From: Cycas panzhihuaensis
Taxonomy: Eukaryota; Cycadophyta
Direction: 5' to 3'
DNA length: 64,000 bases
Assembly: GCA_023213395.1 (NCBI GenBank)
Contig: CM041465.1
Coordinates: 150,481,741 to 150,545,740 of the forward strand
Made by a program: the position numbers and the translations under genes. Under the pieces are notes generated by a model. The model did not search any database, was not told the DNA's origin, and was given only the letters and a program-made list of their open reading frames with translations. Shown here piece by piece: positions 34,561 through 46,645 of this stretch. Within the stretch, counting starts at the first letter, position 1. Each line of letters opens with the position of its first letter.

Positions 34561-35330
34561 AATGACTTAATCTGTCACTGTGTTTTAGGAGGTGGTATGT
34601 CAAGGATGGCCTTGAATTTGTCAAGGTCAATTTAGATTCCTTGCTTTGACATAAGGAAACCAAGGAGTTTGCCATCGGTCACGACAAACATACATTTAAG
34701 AGGATTAAGGATTACATGGTATTTGCAGCATCCTACAAAGATGGCCTGCAAATCAACAGGGTGATGGGCTCTAACACGTGAAAGACCCATCATGTCATCC
34801 ATGAAGACCTCTAAGGATTTGTTGATGAGATCATGAAAAATAAATTGCATCACCCTTTAATATGTGGCACCTGCATTCTTGAGTCTGAAAGGCATTGGCT
34901 TATAGGTGAAAGTACCCCACAGAGTAGTGAAGGCCATCTTATGATGGTCTTTAGAAGAGATTTAAATTTGGTTATAGCCAGAGAAGCCATCCATTAAGGA
35001 CATAACTTTGAAACCAGTGGCTCGATCAATGATCTGATCGATAAAAGGAAGTGGGAAATTGTCCTAAGGACATGCGTTGTTAATATTACAAAAATCAACG
35101 TATATCTAGATTGTCCCATTCTTTTTAGCAACAGGGACAATGTTAGATACCCATTTAGGGTAGTCAATGGAAGTGATCAATCCTATATTGAGGAGTTTCT
35201 CAACTTCCATTTTAATAGTAGTTGAGAGTTTAGGATGAAGAGGACATTACTTCTGACGTACGGGATGAGCGCCAAGAATGGTGGTAAGGTTGTAGGTCAT
35301 AATTGAAGGATCAATTCCCTTTATATCAGA
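34560..35330 (-). pseudogene. Tat-1 reverse transcriptase
   Basis: Blocks in order from 35250 down: LITSIDYPKWVSNIVPVAKK, NINNACP..DNFPLPFIDQI, FKVMSLMDGFSGYNQI (first catalytic Asp), HHKMAFTTLWGTFTYKPMPF, RLKNAGATY, then the open frame 34632-34853 with MQFIFHDLINKSLEVFMDDM (active site FMDDM), LNPLKCMFVVTDGKLLGFL. The connection PPPKTQ-stop-QIKSFLGRLSFLR follows. Stops are mostly TAG at Gln or Trp positions. Confidence 0.92.
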
Positions 35331-35360
35331 GTATCCCCATGTAAAAACATCCTGAAACTC

Positions 35361-36182
35361 CTAAAATAGAAGGGTATACTCCTTCACCTTATTAGGAGAG
35401 CATTCCACCCCAACCTTAATGACTTTGCTAGGGGAAAGGACTATGTCCTGGGTTGCTCCCATGCACATGGAATTCCCCTCTTCAAAGTGGAGGGGGGCTC
35501 GATCAATAGGAAGGGATGGAATGGGGGATGGAGTTGGGTCAGTGAGAGAAGACCCAATAGCCAAGACCTTCTGATAACCAAGCTTATGGTGACTAGAAGG
35601 AAGGTTGGGCATGGAGCCTGTTAAGTGCTCAAGAAGGGCTTCGTCATTCTCAAAGTAGTCCATCCCATGGATGACCACACTTCAAGAAGATGAAGGGTGA
35701 GGGGAAGTAGAGACAATAGGACCATGGTGGTCATCATGTCACTCATCATTCCCGATAGACTCCTTGGAAGAGCCAGAAAGAGGTCCCTCGCAAGGGACAA
35801 GAGGAGGTTCCCCAACTTCGTTACCTATGTGCGGTAATGAAGGGGAAGACTCAAGGAGCACCTGATGAACATGGGTAGTGACATAAGATAGAAGAGGAGA
35901 ACCAATTTCTCCAACTGTAGGGGTTCTAGAGAAGGATCTAAAATGAAGGAGGTGCTCCCTACTTATGTTTAGAAAGGAAACAAGGTGAGGGAGATCCTCA
36001 TCCTTGCCATTGGACTCCTCATCACTGAGGATGGAAAGGTACCTGTAACTTCCGACACCAATAGGAGCGAATCGTATGAGGTTGGAAGAAGAGGATGAGG
36101 GGTCTTCTTCCAAACAAGATGAGTTAGGGATATCAATAGAACAAGGAGAGGCATGAGTAGAAAGGACTTTATTGCCTTTCAT
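35361..36182 (-). pseudogene. Tat-1 protease-RT linker region
   Basis: Two overlapping open stretches. One is acidic and Ser-rich (SSCLEEDPSSSSSNLIRFAP). The other has GMDYFENDEALLEHLTGSMP and SSHHKLGYQKV. The second is strongly similar to Tat-2 at 47420-47520 (DYFKNDEAILEHFIG), which shows it is a conserved part of this lineage's polyprotein. I recognise no enzyme domain. Confidence 0.75.
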
Positions 36183-36254
36183 TCATCCATGAGACACTTG
36201 ATGGGATTGACATCATTGTTTAATAAGAGGAAGCTCACGAGAGATGACTCTCAT

Positions 36255-36640
36255 TCACCCTTCATGTATGAATTTAAGTTGCCCCCAACGAGATGAGCAT
36301 ACGACTCCCATCTGATCGAGCCATGGGTGTCCAAACAATAGATTGTAGTCGATGTCAATGCTGAGGACTACAATATCAGTGAGGATAGTCTTATCCTCAA
36401 GAGTAAGTAGGATAAACACCAATCCCAAGGGTATCTTTTCGCTACCATCATAGCCTTGGCACCACCATGGAACCAGTTCTAAAGTTGAAATACTAAGCTC
36501 TTGCATAATACGTAAGGGCATGGCATTAATAGAAGAACCATTATCGACAACAGTTCTTCATAAAGTGTAATCTAAAGTATCGATGGTAATAGTGAAAGGG
36601 AAGTGAAGTGTCACTGGCGCTCCCTTTTGCTAGCAGGGGG
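36255..36640 (-). pseudogene. Tat-1 aspartic protease
   Basis: In one frame: TVVDNGSSINAMPLRIMQEL, with active site DNGSS where most retroelements have DTGS; DNGSS is common in Tat elements. Later come KTILTDIVVLSIDIDYNLLF and GHPWLDQMGVV, the flap-side LLGHPWL motif. An in-frame TGA precedes VVDNGSS. The open part is 36255-36521. Confidence 0.85.
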
Positions 36641-36999
36641 AAGATCCTTAGGATCAAAGGAAATGATGGGTTCATGGCTCAAGGTGACTCCCAAGGTATA
36701 AACATGTGAGTCACCTAATCCTAAGGCCTTTAAGATCAATGTGCACTATTTAGGGTAGCTCCTCAAGACGTCCATTATGGACATTCCAGCAGCCACGGTA
36801 TGGAGCTTATTAACGACCGAGAAAGGCTTCCCCTTCACAGTGGGTTGGGGAAGGGCCCTTCAAAAGTTGTAACGATCGGGGTGCACAGGAATGGTCTTAG
36901 GGAGTGCAGGGCTTCTGGAAGAGAAGTTTCCAAAAGAGGGTCAAGATGAGATATGGATAAGGAGGCACCATTTACCTCTTTGATCGCTTAAGACTGGGT

Positions 37000-38200
37000 T
37001 AGGGCATACAATGGGGTGGTCTCAAGTAATTGAACAACCTTCTTTCCTTTATTCCGGGATCATGAAGGTGAAGGGGTATGTCAGTTAGGGGAACCAGAGG
37101 AAGAGGATGAGTTCCTCGCACCCTTCCCTTTAGCTTGAGAAGAGCGAGGGTTAGGAGACCTCCCTCAGTTCTGGTTATTTTTCTGTTAAGGGTTACGATC
37201 ACGTTCCCCATGTTTTGGGAAGGGATCTTTGTAAATAGGATGATCTAGGTTGGGCCTAGATTCCCGTTTTGGGAAGAATCACACTATGGGGCAGCCTTAG
37301 GATGCTGTGCCCAACAACGCTAATCATCATGGAAGCACTCCCCATGGATGGAGTACCACCTCTTCTCAAGGGAGGAGTCAAGTTTCCTCACTTTAGAGGA
37401 TTGGGTGCGGGCACCCTTGGGAGGAACGACTTGTGAAGCCTGGTGAACTAACTTATTAGAAGTGGGAGATGAAGGAGGTTGAAGCTTGAGTTCCTTCATC
37501 GTACGTTCAAATGAACATATGGCTAAAGTAAGGGGATCTAGAGTCTTCTCGGTAGAGTGGGAAGAAGACCTAGAGGGTTGTTAAGATTTAGTTTTGTTTG
37601 ATGGTGGTGGTGCCTCACATCACTGTGAGGACTTAAGAGGCTTCTTGAGTCCAGCCTGGATCTCAATGGCCTCGAGTGCCAAGCACTTCGTTATAGCGAA
37701 GCCACACATAGTCGCCCCCATCTTAAGGACTTCTACGTAAACTTTTGGACAAATTCCATTGACAAAAAGGTCCCTCTTTAACTCATCAGGTAAAGTAGCC
37801 TTAATGGAGTGAAGAAGGTTGTAGAAACGCCATATAAAGTTATGATTCATTTCATCATGGCCTTATTTAAGTGACATAAGAAATTTCATTCCACTCTTAA
37901 ATGGTCGAGCCACGTCAAAATAGTTGATGAACTCATCCACAAGTTGCTGGAATGAGAAGATAGAATGTGTGGGTAGGTGATAAAACCATTTAAGGGTATT
38001 GCCTTGAAGAGACTACAAGAATAGCTTCATAAGGATGTGGTCGTAAGCCCAGTAATCAATACATGCCATAGAGAAGCTACAAACATGCTATGTTAGGTCT
38101 TGCGATGAAGTCCCATCAAATTTTAAGACTTCAGGAGGGTGAGGTAGTAAGTTAGTTCTTAGCACCTCAATGGATAATGGGGTTGACCGATAGTCCATAA
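37000..38200 (-). pseudogene. Tat-1 gag
   Basis: Right to left: LKFDGTSS near 38140, CIDYWAYDHILMKLFL-stop, SLQGNTLKWFYHLPTHSIFS, FQQLVDEFINYFDVARPFKS, then the open frame 37620-37850 with RFYNLLHSIKATLPDELKRD. A possible zinc-binding stretch lies near 37340-37400 (HGECFHDDQRCW, with TAG at Gln). The FDG..DP start and SL.G.AL.WF..LP..SI..F block are the gypsy gag core. Several TAG stops. Confidence 0.85.
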
Positions 38201-39558
38201 AGGGTCATACCCTTGACTAGACCATAGGGTCAACAGATGCCGGAAATGACAAGGGGTAGGTTTGGCCAAATCCTCCTTGGAGGGTTTGCTTCAAAAGGGG
38301 ATGTTGTCCTCCTACTGCTTGGTGAGGAGGCACGAATCCCACACTCGAGGAAACTTGCATGGGAGTGGATAGGTATGACGTACCCATCCCTCCTAGAGAG
38401 AGTGCTCCTTGTTGAAAAGGAGCTTGAGGGAATGAGCCTTGGGAAGGAGTTGGGCCTCCTTACAAAGGCGCGATGTAAGGCGCCACATAAGATGGCAGGA
38501 AGTAGGGGTGAGGAACCAAATTCTGCCCATATGGGTCACCCGTGGGTGGCGCGACCTCATAAGGATGTAAAGGGTCCACCCCATAAGCAGGTAAGGAATT
38601 CCCTTTACCATGCCCCCACGGTTGAGTAGTGTAGCTGGGAGGTAGGTAAAGAGAAGGGTCCTTAGGTTGATGTTGGGATTGTATGGGGACGGACCCTATG
38701 TAACTAGAAGTAGGGGGACACGTGGGTCCCTTAGGTCTAGTAGGTGGATAAACAATGGTAGGAGGAGGGCTAGTGGTTTAACTAGCTAGGGGCATGCTCA
38801 ACCTAAGTTGGGAAGATGACATACCCCGAGTGGTCCCCAAGGTGCATATGCCATAGGGAGAGGAAGAAGATATAAAAGGTAAGCTCATCATGGGTAAGGT
38901 AGTTAATCAAGATGAGCGAGGTGAAGGGGATGTAGAAGAAGGCGGCACAATGCTTTACAAGACCTCTTTAAACCACCTTGGGCGCGATTGGAGGCTTATG
39001 GCTTGGAAGCATTGGCTCAAAGCTTCTACTACATCAGTGGGAGGGGTATTCACTTGATCGTATAAGGTAGAAGGGGATTCATACGAAGTGGGTCCCATAG
39101 GACGATCCTCATGAGAATTGCCATGGGAATGGCAAAACTCTAAAGGAGATGTAGGTTCTACTTCACGAGTAGAGGATTGATGAGATTAGGGGTGCAGTTG
39201 GTCATCCAGATAATAAATGGGATCCTCACTTCCCTGGGCGGACCCTTGGAAGGAAGTGGATGGCTTTAAGGAATCAGATACATAGGCGTGATATGCCCAA
39301 TCCGAAAGAGATCCTGCCATGATCAGATCAGGATCTAATGCAGGAAGGTGATGATAAGAAGGCTCTTCTGATAACGGGGGTAGGCCTCATAAGAAACATG
39401 AGAATCATCGCATGCAAGTCCTACCTACACATTTGGAGAAGAAGGAAACAAGGTTATGCACATGTTGGGGGCTACCCAATGAAATCAAGAAGGAAAGCTA
39501 CCAAGAGGTAACAACACCAACAAGAAAGGGAGGAAGACTAATTCCCTTACTAGTGACT
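38201..39558 (-). other. Tat-1 5' leader
   Basis: About 1.35 kb between gag and the primer site. Open frames on either strand (for example 38237-38629 plus) show no recognisable domain. In Ogre elements an extra ORF can precede gag; I cannot confirm one here. Confidence 0.5.
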
Positions 39559-39575
39559 CCCTAGTATGGTTGCCA
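39559..39575 (-). promoter_or_regulatory. Tat-1 primer binding site (tRNA not assigned)
   Basis: Minus-strand TGGCAACCATACTAGGG starts one base inside the 5' LTR. It begins with the obligatory TGG but is not the initiator-Met site. Tat/Ogre elements commonly use other tRNAs such as Arg; C-to-T decay may have altered it. Confidence 0.7.
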
Positions 39576-39576
39576 G

Positions 39577-42512
39577 TGGAATCACGTCTATGGGGATGGT
39601 AACTATACTTGGCAAAGATCGAGGCAATTGATGGTAAATACCTGAATAAGAATATAATCCTACAAGTGGAAGAAACACCCACACAGGGTATCCGTACATC
39701 AGAATGCAGGTTCAAGGCACACAAATGGCACACAACTTCCTCAAGGTAGCTTAAGCTCTTGGTTTGAAGGCCGAGATAAATGTAAGGTATCTCAGATAAC
39801 CCCAGAAGACGAGGTCCCCCCACCCTTATATGGCCAGAAGGAAAGAGGAAGACCCACAGAGAAAGGAATTCCTATGGGAAAGGAATGTGGCACAAGCGCA
39901 ATGCACGTAAATGAACGATACGAAGTATGTGATAAAGTGCAAGTGAACCTCTCTAGGTCAACAAACCTAATGTGGGTCTAAGAGAGAAGAAGGGATGGCA
40001 AAAGGAGGTCTTGCCGCTATGTAGGCAAAGGGGTGACAAAAGTGCTATTGTATATTTCCACAATAGAAAAAAACATAAAATACACTCCCTTTGTCTCTTT
40101 TCCTTTTCAATAAGAAAAAACAGAAAAAAATATTTCACGTAAACTCAAACATGCACACTAAGATGATGTAAAGTTAGGGGATGTTTGCATTTAGGTAAGA
40201 GGAGGGGGAAAGTATAATTCCTACGATGTGTTCTTCCCTATAAAGGCACTCATGCAATGTGCATGTGTAGGATGAATACGCATGGATCAATCTACTATCC
40301 TTTTCCTTATGTGTGATTTATCATGCAAAGAGATATGCTTAATAAAGGTAAAAGGAGAAAGGATTAAGTGAAAGGAGGGAGAGCGTACCCAAAAAGTCAT
40401 GTGATCGAAGGGGATGCTTTGCTCATACGCCGTGTATGTCTCCTTGCCCTTACCTAACGTGTAACCATTGTTGAGAAGTGGTGATGAAGTGGGGGCTTTC
40501 TTACCTTCCCCATATAAAACTGAAATAAAATGGAAAGAATAAAAGGAAGCAAAATAACTATGCAAGGAAGAAAATAGAAAAGAAAGAAAGGAGGGACTTA
40601 CCTAGATCGAAACTCTTCTTTCTCCTCACAAGTGTCACAACAAAACCTACAACCATAAAGGTCTTTGCCTTTCCCAAAGGGGCTGCCATGATACAAAGTT
40701 AATATATATGCAATAGTATGAAAGAAAAGTGCTGAAATATAGTGCTATAGGTTAGTTAGTCTACCACCAATATAACTCTCCAAATCATCAAGAAAAACAC
40801 CAACGCATAGCAAGCAAGGGTAGGTTAGCCTCGGAATAGCTAAACCTCCAGCAAATACACCTCCACGCTACCGTTAGGTGCAAGGTATAACAGATCAGGA
40901 TAGCCTACAGGTAATAAACAGGAAGGGAAACAAATGTTGTAAGGTTTGCAGAGGTTGCCTATGTTACAAATATGCTATGGGTAACAAATTGCAATATGGG
41001 TTATACCAAAGCTCAGGATAAGTATTAGACACCATTTGGGGCTAGAAGAGCTGCCTAAAAAGGGGTGTGCAAGCCTAGAACTAGCACAGTAAGGGCTACA
41101 AATGTTGATATCTAGCGTAGGCCTAATCCCAAGGACTCCCAGGTGACCCAAAAGAGGCACAGGTGAAGGAGAGGAAGGAGGAGAAGGGGTTTTCCCTTGA
41201 GGAGAAGGCCTAGTGGGTACGAATCCCACCTTGGTTCCTTTCACTCACTCCTCATGAACCCTCTCCTGCATCCATCTTAGAGAAAACCAGGGGAGGTTGG
41301 GGATATTTGGATAGTAGGGAAGAGGAGAATGGAAGAATACTCCTCTATGCAATAAAAACACAAGGAAAGGAATGATATACTTAAAGAACTAACGTTTTGC
41401 AAGACAAACCTAAGGTAAAATATGGAACAATAATGGGAAGTACCTATTAGGCTATGTAGGAGGCAGATCTGTCCCTATAAACAACAGAAAATGGTAGATT
41501 TGGAGTGCTTATAGGGTATCCCTTAGGATGGCGTTGTAGGAGAAACACACTTGCTGAAGGCTATAGGAAGAGCATGGAGGCCACACTTAGGAATGGATCC
41601 ATGCTTGGAGGTGTTAGTTGATGAGCTTACTGCCACAAACCAATGCTGCAATAGGCAGATCTTAGGCTGGTACGTCAGAAACTTAGGTGTTGTAGGCATT
41701 TCTGTAGAGTGTTCCTATGAGAAGGAGAGAAGAGAGCAAGAAGAAGTGGTAGACGAGGTGTAAAATAAAATCATTTTAGGCTTTATACTTAACCCTAGCT
41801 CTAATCGAGCGATTAAGGTTAGACTAGGGTTTAGTTGGCAACTAATCCACATGGCAATTCCACAAAAGATGCGATAATTTCCATGGAGGATTAAAAAAAC
41901 AGAGGTAAACAGTCGCACCATGGTAAACTTCGTGATACCATGGCAAACTTCATGGTACTGCTAAGTTTGCAGTGGTGCGAGTCCAGTATGAAATAAAAAG
42001 AAAGATAGGGGTCCTGGGAGCCCTAAAAGATGATACTCTAAGCCTAGGAGGGGCCGGCCCTCCTATCCAGGTGGTTGGGGATAGTCCAAGTAAGCAAATC
42101 GGCTAGACCAGATAGGGCATCTAGAGGTAGGGTTCCTAGAAACACTATAGAAGGGCACAAAATACCCACCACTCCTAGAGAAAGCTAGGGGTCATGGTAG
42201 GTGACAAGGGTGTGAGCGGATCATACGAGTTGGTTGAAGCTCAAGGCAATGTGAAGGTGATATGGAACGTTGTAGAGCACCATGGGGATGAATGTCTCGC
42301 AGAAGAGCATGTCCCGTGGGTTGTCATAGGCTAGGGACATACGACATGATCACATAAGATGTATAATCAATTGTAAAAATGAGCTAATCAATCATGCAAT
42401 TCAAGCAATACTTCAATCTACAATCTCTAAAGTGACTAAGATGGGAGAGAGAAGTATACCTGTGCTTACCTGAGTCGACCTGTCCATACCTATTCCTGGT
42501 AGGCAAGAAACA
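39577..42512 (-). repeat. Tat-1 5' LTR, 2936 bp
   Basis: Partner of 25199-28133 with identical ends and nearly identical length. In this copy the stem-loop region lies at 41852-41883. Confidence 0.95.
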
Positions 42513-43950
42513 AGAGCTAATAGAACTACTACTTAGGAAAAAGCCAATTGATTGTTGATGGCTCTATAAATCTAAGTTCTATATAAATGGTACTTTTAAG
42601 CTTCACAAAGATTGTATAGTTACAAGAGGTTTCAAATAAAAAGAGGGGATAAACTATGATGGCACCTATGCACCAGTAGCCAATATGACCACATTCCATT
42701 TGGTGATATCTCTAATAGCCCAATTCAACTGTCTTGTGTACTAAATAGATGTAAAGAGTGCTTTCTTGAATGGAGAGCTCATAGAAGAGGTTTTCTTAAA
42801 GTGGCTATATTATTCCTAGTAAAGAACACTTAGTTTGTAATCTTAAGAAAGCCTTTTATGGGTTGAAGTAGGCACCATGTACCTAGTATACAAAAATTGA
42901 TGTCTCTTTTATACATTATGGATTCCATCGTCCATCCTATAGTTTAGACCTATACATTCATACTAGAGGAAATTTGATCACCATCATTGTGCTCTAGGTT
43001 GACAACTTGGAAATCATGAGCAATGATAATGAAGGCATAACTTAATTATAATTTAAATTAAAATGCAACTTTGAGATGATAGATCTTGGGTTACTACACT
43101 ATTTTCTTAGCATTAAAGTATGGTAAGAACCAGGACATATCTTCTCATCACAATCAAAGTATGCCAATGAACTCTTGCAATAATTCATAATGACAGATTA
43201 TAAGCCAATCCTAATTCCAATGGAAATAGAAATCAAGCTTAACCTTGATGAACAAGGCAAGCCCTTTGATCCCACATTGTATTAACAATTAGTTAGGAAC
43301 CTCATCTACCTTACACATATTCACCCAAATATTCTTATGCAGATGGGATTTATTCTAGGTATATATTAAAGCCCAAAGCATCCCATTAGAAGGCCACTGC
43401 TAGAATCCTCAAGTACATCCATGACATATATTGGTTTGGACTTGACTACAATCAAACTAAATTTCCTATCCTAAGAGGTTACAGAGATGTTGATTGGGCA
43501 AGTTGCCAAGATGCATGTCATTCAACATCAGGGTATTATTTTGACATGGATCTAACTATAATCTTCTAGAGTTGTAAGAAGTAGCCTAATGTTACTCTCT
43601 CATCCACTAAAGTAGAATATAAAGTAGTTGTTCATGCCACTACAGGGTTGATTGGCTTAAAAGGATTCTTAATGAGCTTGGACTTCAATAGGCTTTAACT
43701 ACTATTCTCTACTATAATAACTAAAGTGTCTTGAAGATGACAAAGAATCCTATTTTCCATACTAGAACTAAGCACATAAAGGTCCACTATCACTTCATCT
43801 GTGAGCATGTTTAAAACAGAGAAGTAGACCTTATATACTGGCCAACTAAGGATTAGGTTGCAGATATCTTTACCAAAGCACTTAGTAAACCAAAGTTTAA
43901 ATGATTTTGTCATAACCTCAACATTAGATGTAATAAAACTATCATTAAGG
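42513..43950 (+). pseudogene. Copia D reverse transcriptase and RNase H, continued
   Basis: Resumes the RT cut at 25198: ELIELLLRKKPIDCWWLYK, DCIVTRGFK-stop-KEGINY, IDVKSAFLNGELIEEVFLKW (about 42745-42805), KKAFYGLK then a TAG and APCTWYTKIDV in the next frame, NFEMIDLGLLHYFLSIKVW, MTDYKPILIPMEIEIKLNL (about 43190-43245). RNase H: RGYRDVDWASCQDACHSTSG and YYFDMDLTIIF near 43480-43570, VTLSSTKVEYKVVVHATTG, then HTRTKHIKVHYHFI-like and QVADIFTKALSKPKF near 43850-43890. Stops are frequent, mostly TAG. Confidence 0.88.
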
Positions 43951-43955
43951 AAGGG

Positions 43956-44204
43956 TGTTAATACATTTAATGACCCCTTTATTACTTTGTACTTTGTATG
44001 ACCCCCTATTATGAATTTAATTGTAATATAAAGATTGGTTAGGTCTGCCTCCTTTATCGATATGTTAGCTAATAATATCTTTATATTTGGGCATTGTATG
44101 TTTATAAATTAAGTACCACTCCATTCATTTATACATTGAAAATTATTATATGTAGAATCTCTACTAAAATAGAAATGCACAATGTAACCAATTTACTCGT
44201 AACA
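43956..44204 (+). repeat. Copia D 3' LTR (right end tentative)
   Basis: Begins TGTTAATACATTTAATGACC directly after the purine tract AAGGAAGGG. The end at ACTCGTAACA is a guess from the usual ...AACA ending; the 5' LTR is not present to confirm it. Confidence 0.5.
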
Positions 44205-44687
44205 CATTTACATTGCATATTTATTACTCTTATTTGATATTTAATTTATATTTTTGAGATATTTTATGTAAATACACATTGATTTAGATCTTGTTAATTC
44301 TCTTAATAATAGGGAGCTGTAATAAAACTATGCTACATGCCACTAGATATAGCTATATGCTTTTTCTTTTCAATAAAGTGCTCCTACTCTTTCCTAGTAG
44401 GTTTTTATTTTATCCCTTATGGATTCAATACTAGGGTAAATGTGCTCTCTCCTCCTAAATAGGGCTAGTTCCCTATGATGTAATCTAACATGTGTAAACT
44501 CTACTTTTTTTCTTTTAAAAAGAGATGGAAGAATGTAGATGAGTGCAAATATAAGAAAAGAGTATAATAGAAAGCAAACAAATCCTTTTTTTTTTTTTTC
44601 AATGGAAAGGAGCAAAAGGGGGAAATGGATGAAAAAGAGAATCTAGTAAACTAGAATAAACTCTCTCCTCTTCTCTCCTACTCTCTT

Positions 44688-44722
<35 letters not shown>

Positions 44723-46539
44723 CTTCCTTTCTTCTCCTTTTCTTTTTTTTATGTACCTTTTTCTTTCTTTTTTAAACTAAGGAAAGAGATGATGAAAAAT
44801 GAGGTAATCATAGGAAAGGAGTGTGATGTATATGTATACCTAGAAAGAGGGCATTTGGAGAAGCTAATGTTCACCACCTATGAATCTTGCCACACTCTTG
44901 GCACAATAAGTGTGAGAGGGGGCTACACTTACCTACCCTTGAGAGAAATCCAATAGTATTTGTGCTTGTCATAAGTCCCTAAAAATAGAAAAAGAATGTG
45001 CCAAGCACTAAAAATAAATTAAAGATAAATTAGAAAAGGAGAGAAATGGTATCAATGGCTATGTTTCCAATCAAAAGGGAGTTGTCTATGGCACTCGTGT
45101 AGTGGAAAGTGAATCAAAAGTTTCTCCTTCTTTAATTCTCTCTCTGTAACCAAGTTAGATTTTCCTACAAAGATATACGATCTATATTCTATCCAATAGG
45201 AAGGATCATCAAAAGATCATAAATACTCAAAAGTATATAGAAACTAAGCCTAAGTTATTGAGTGTATAAGAAGTAATGACAAAGGATAGGGTGCCTTAGA
45301 ATGGCACTGTCCCCCTATATATGTGTTTGGTTTCTTAAGCAGTACTTAGGAAATCTCCCCTTAGCTTGCAGCTTGATCACAAGGAATTAATCAAGGAAAA
45401 CAAACATAGAGAGGTGAAGAGAGAACCAAATCGCAAAGTAAATGCAATGATGATAAATAAAAGAAACCTACTAGCAAATTACCATTAAATAAATTATACA
45501 ACATGGCATGAAAAAGATGAAACAAGGAGAAAGAGGGCTACCTTAGGCATGAAAGAGTGGATTACCTTAGTTTTGATTAAGGGATATTGGCCAATGGCTA
45601 CTCAATCTCTCCCCACAAAGACTCTCTAATGGCTATTTGCTACTTGCTCCTAATCTTCCAATCACAAGCTAGTTGATTATTCCAAATGCTAGAATTCTAG
45701 TAAATTTTTGATAACAACTCCCTAGAAATTCTCTTATAACAATGGTCTCTCCCTTTCCTTTGAAAAAAAGAGTGGATTTATAAATGGAACTAAAGTGAGG
45801 AGGTGGTGGTTTTCTACCCAGAATATGGAGAAATCCACCACCTAATAACCATGAACTATGCTTATGGTTTAATGAAGGAAGCCTTGAAATGGGGAAAAAA
45901 TGAGTAGATTGAGGCTTTCTTAGCCTCTCTAAGGGCATATAACCTGACATAGGCCTACTACAACACATTAGGTCTAACAAACAAGCAATAAGTTGATTAT
46001 TTCCATTAAAACTAAATTTGGGTTGGTGATAGTCATACTGCTGATATATTTATAGTACCATGAAAATATTTAGAGTATTGTAAACAAATATGCAATATTG
46101 TAAATACATATAAAAAAAATATGACATGGAAATAGGATTGATTTACACTTAATAAATCTACATGCAATCAGTAATACTGACCAATAATAGACACCTAAGA
46201 CCTCTATTAATCATAATGAATGGCAAGGAAGTAGAATTAAGGCTAATCAATCAAAAGAAGATGTAATAATCAAAGGGAAACAAGCTATAAGTGGTAATGG
46301 AGATGCCTTTCTCTAACTTAGGAATCATCGAGAGACATATGAGCCATGGACCTAGGTTTTGATCATCATCAACATGGATAGGGGGTATGAAATAATCAAT
46401 CAAGTAGGTGAAATGAACACATATCTATCATATAGTCTCAAAATATAAATCAATAATAAGGTTTTAAGGATAGAAATATACCTACACTTATCTTGCTTGA
46501 TCAATCACCTAAATCCCCATTCCCAGAATCTAGGAAACA
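44205..46539 (-). repeat. Diverged Tat-type LTR (right end clear, left end uncertain)
   Basis: The right end reads ATACCTACACTTATC ... CCCCATTCCCAGAATC, then TAGGAAACA, parallel to the Tat-1 LTR end ATACCTGCACTTACC ... CCCATTACC, then GGCGGGAAACA. Further in, a CATGAGCCATGGACCTAGG-like stretch and pyrimidine-rich and ACTTACCTACC blocks occur in similar places. No clean polypurine tract follows and no target duplication could be found. The left limit lies somewhere between 44205 and about 44450. Confidence 0.45.
44691..44719. repeat. (CT)n microsatellite
   Basis: TC dinucleotide run of 29 bp in a pyrimidine-rich tract. Confidence 0.95.
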
Positions 46540-46645
46540 TTAGCGAATCCTTTAATTCTTTAGAATATTTTTTTTAATCTTTAGGCTTAGGGAAATATTT
46601 CACCATTAAAAATCCCTCTTCTTAGGAGAAGTAAAGGATGTTTAT

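Larger units (their letters stand above)
25199..42512 (-). mobile_element. Tat/Ogre-like Ty3/gypsy element Tat-1, 17.3 kb, complete ends
   Basis: Minus-strand element: 5' LTR 39577-42512, primer site 39559-39575, leader, gag, protease, RT, RNase H, integrase, an antisense PMD-like ORF, an extra RNase H, polypurine tract, 3' LTR 25199-28133. Protease-RT-RH-INT is the gypsy order. The ~2.9-kb LTRs, overall size, non-Met primer site, DNGSS protease and the extra RNase H fit the Tat/Ogre lineage. Flanks are GGAGC (25194-25198) and AGAGC (42513-42517), a target duplication with one change, inside the RT of copia D. LTRs differ at roughly one base in ten by eye, mostly transitions. Stops make it non-functional. 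Confidence 0.92.

Noticed and set aside
41551-41763. 70-codon ORF in the Tat-1 5' LTR
   Set aside because: It is shared loosely with the other LTR but broken there; no protein family recognised.
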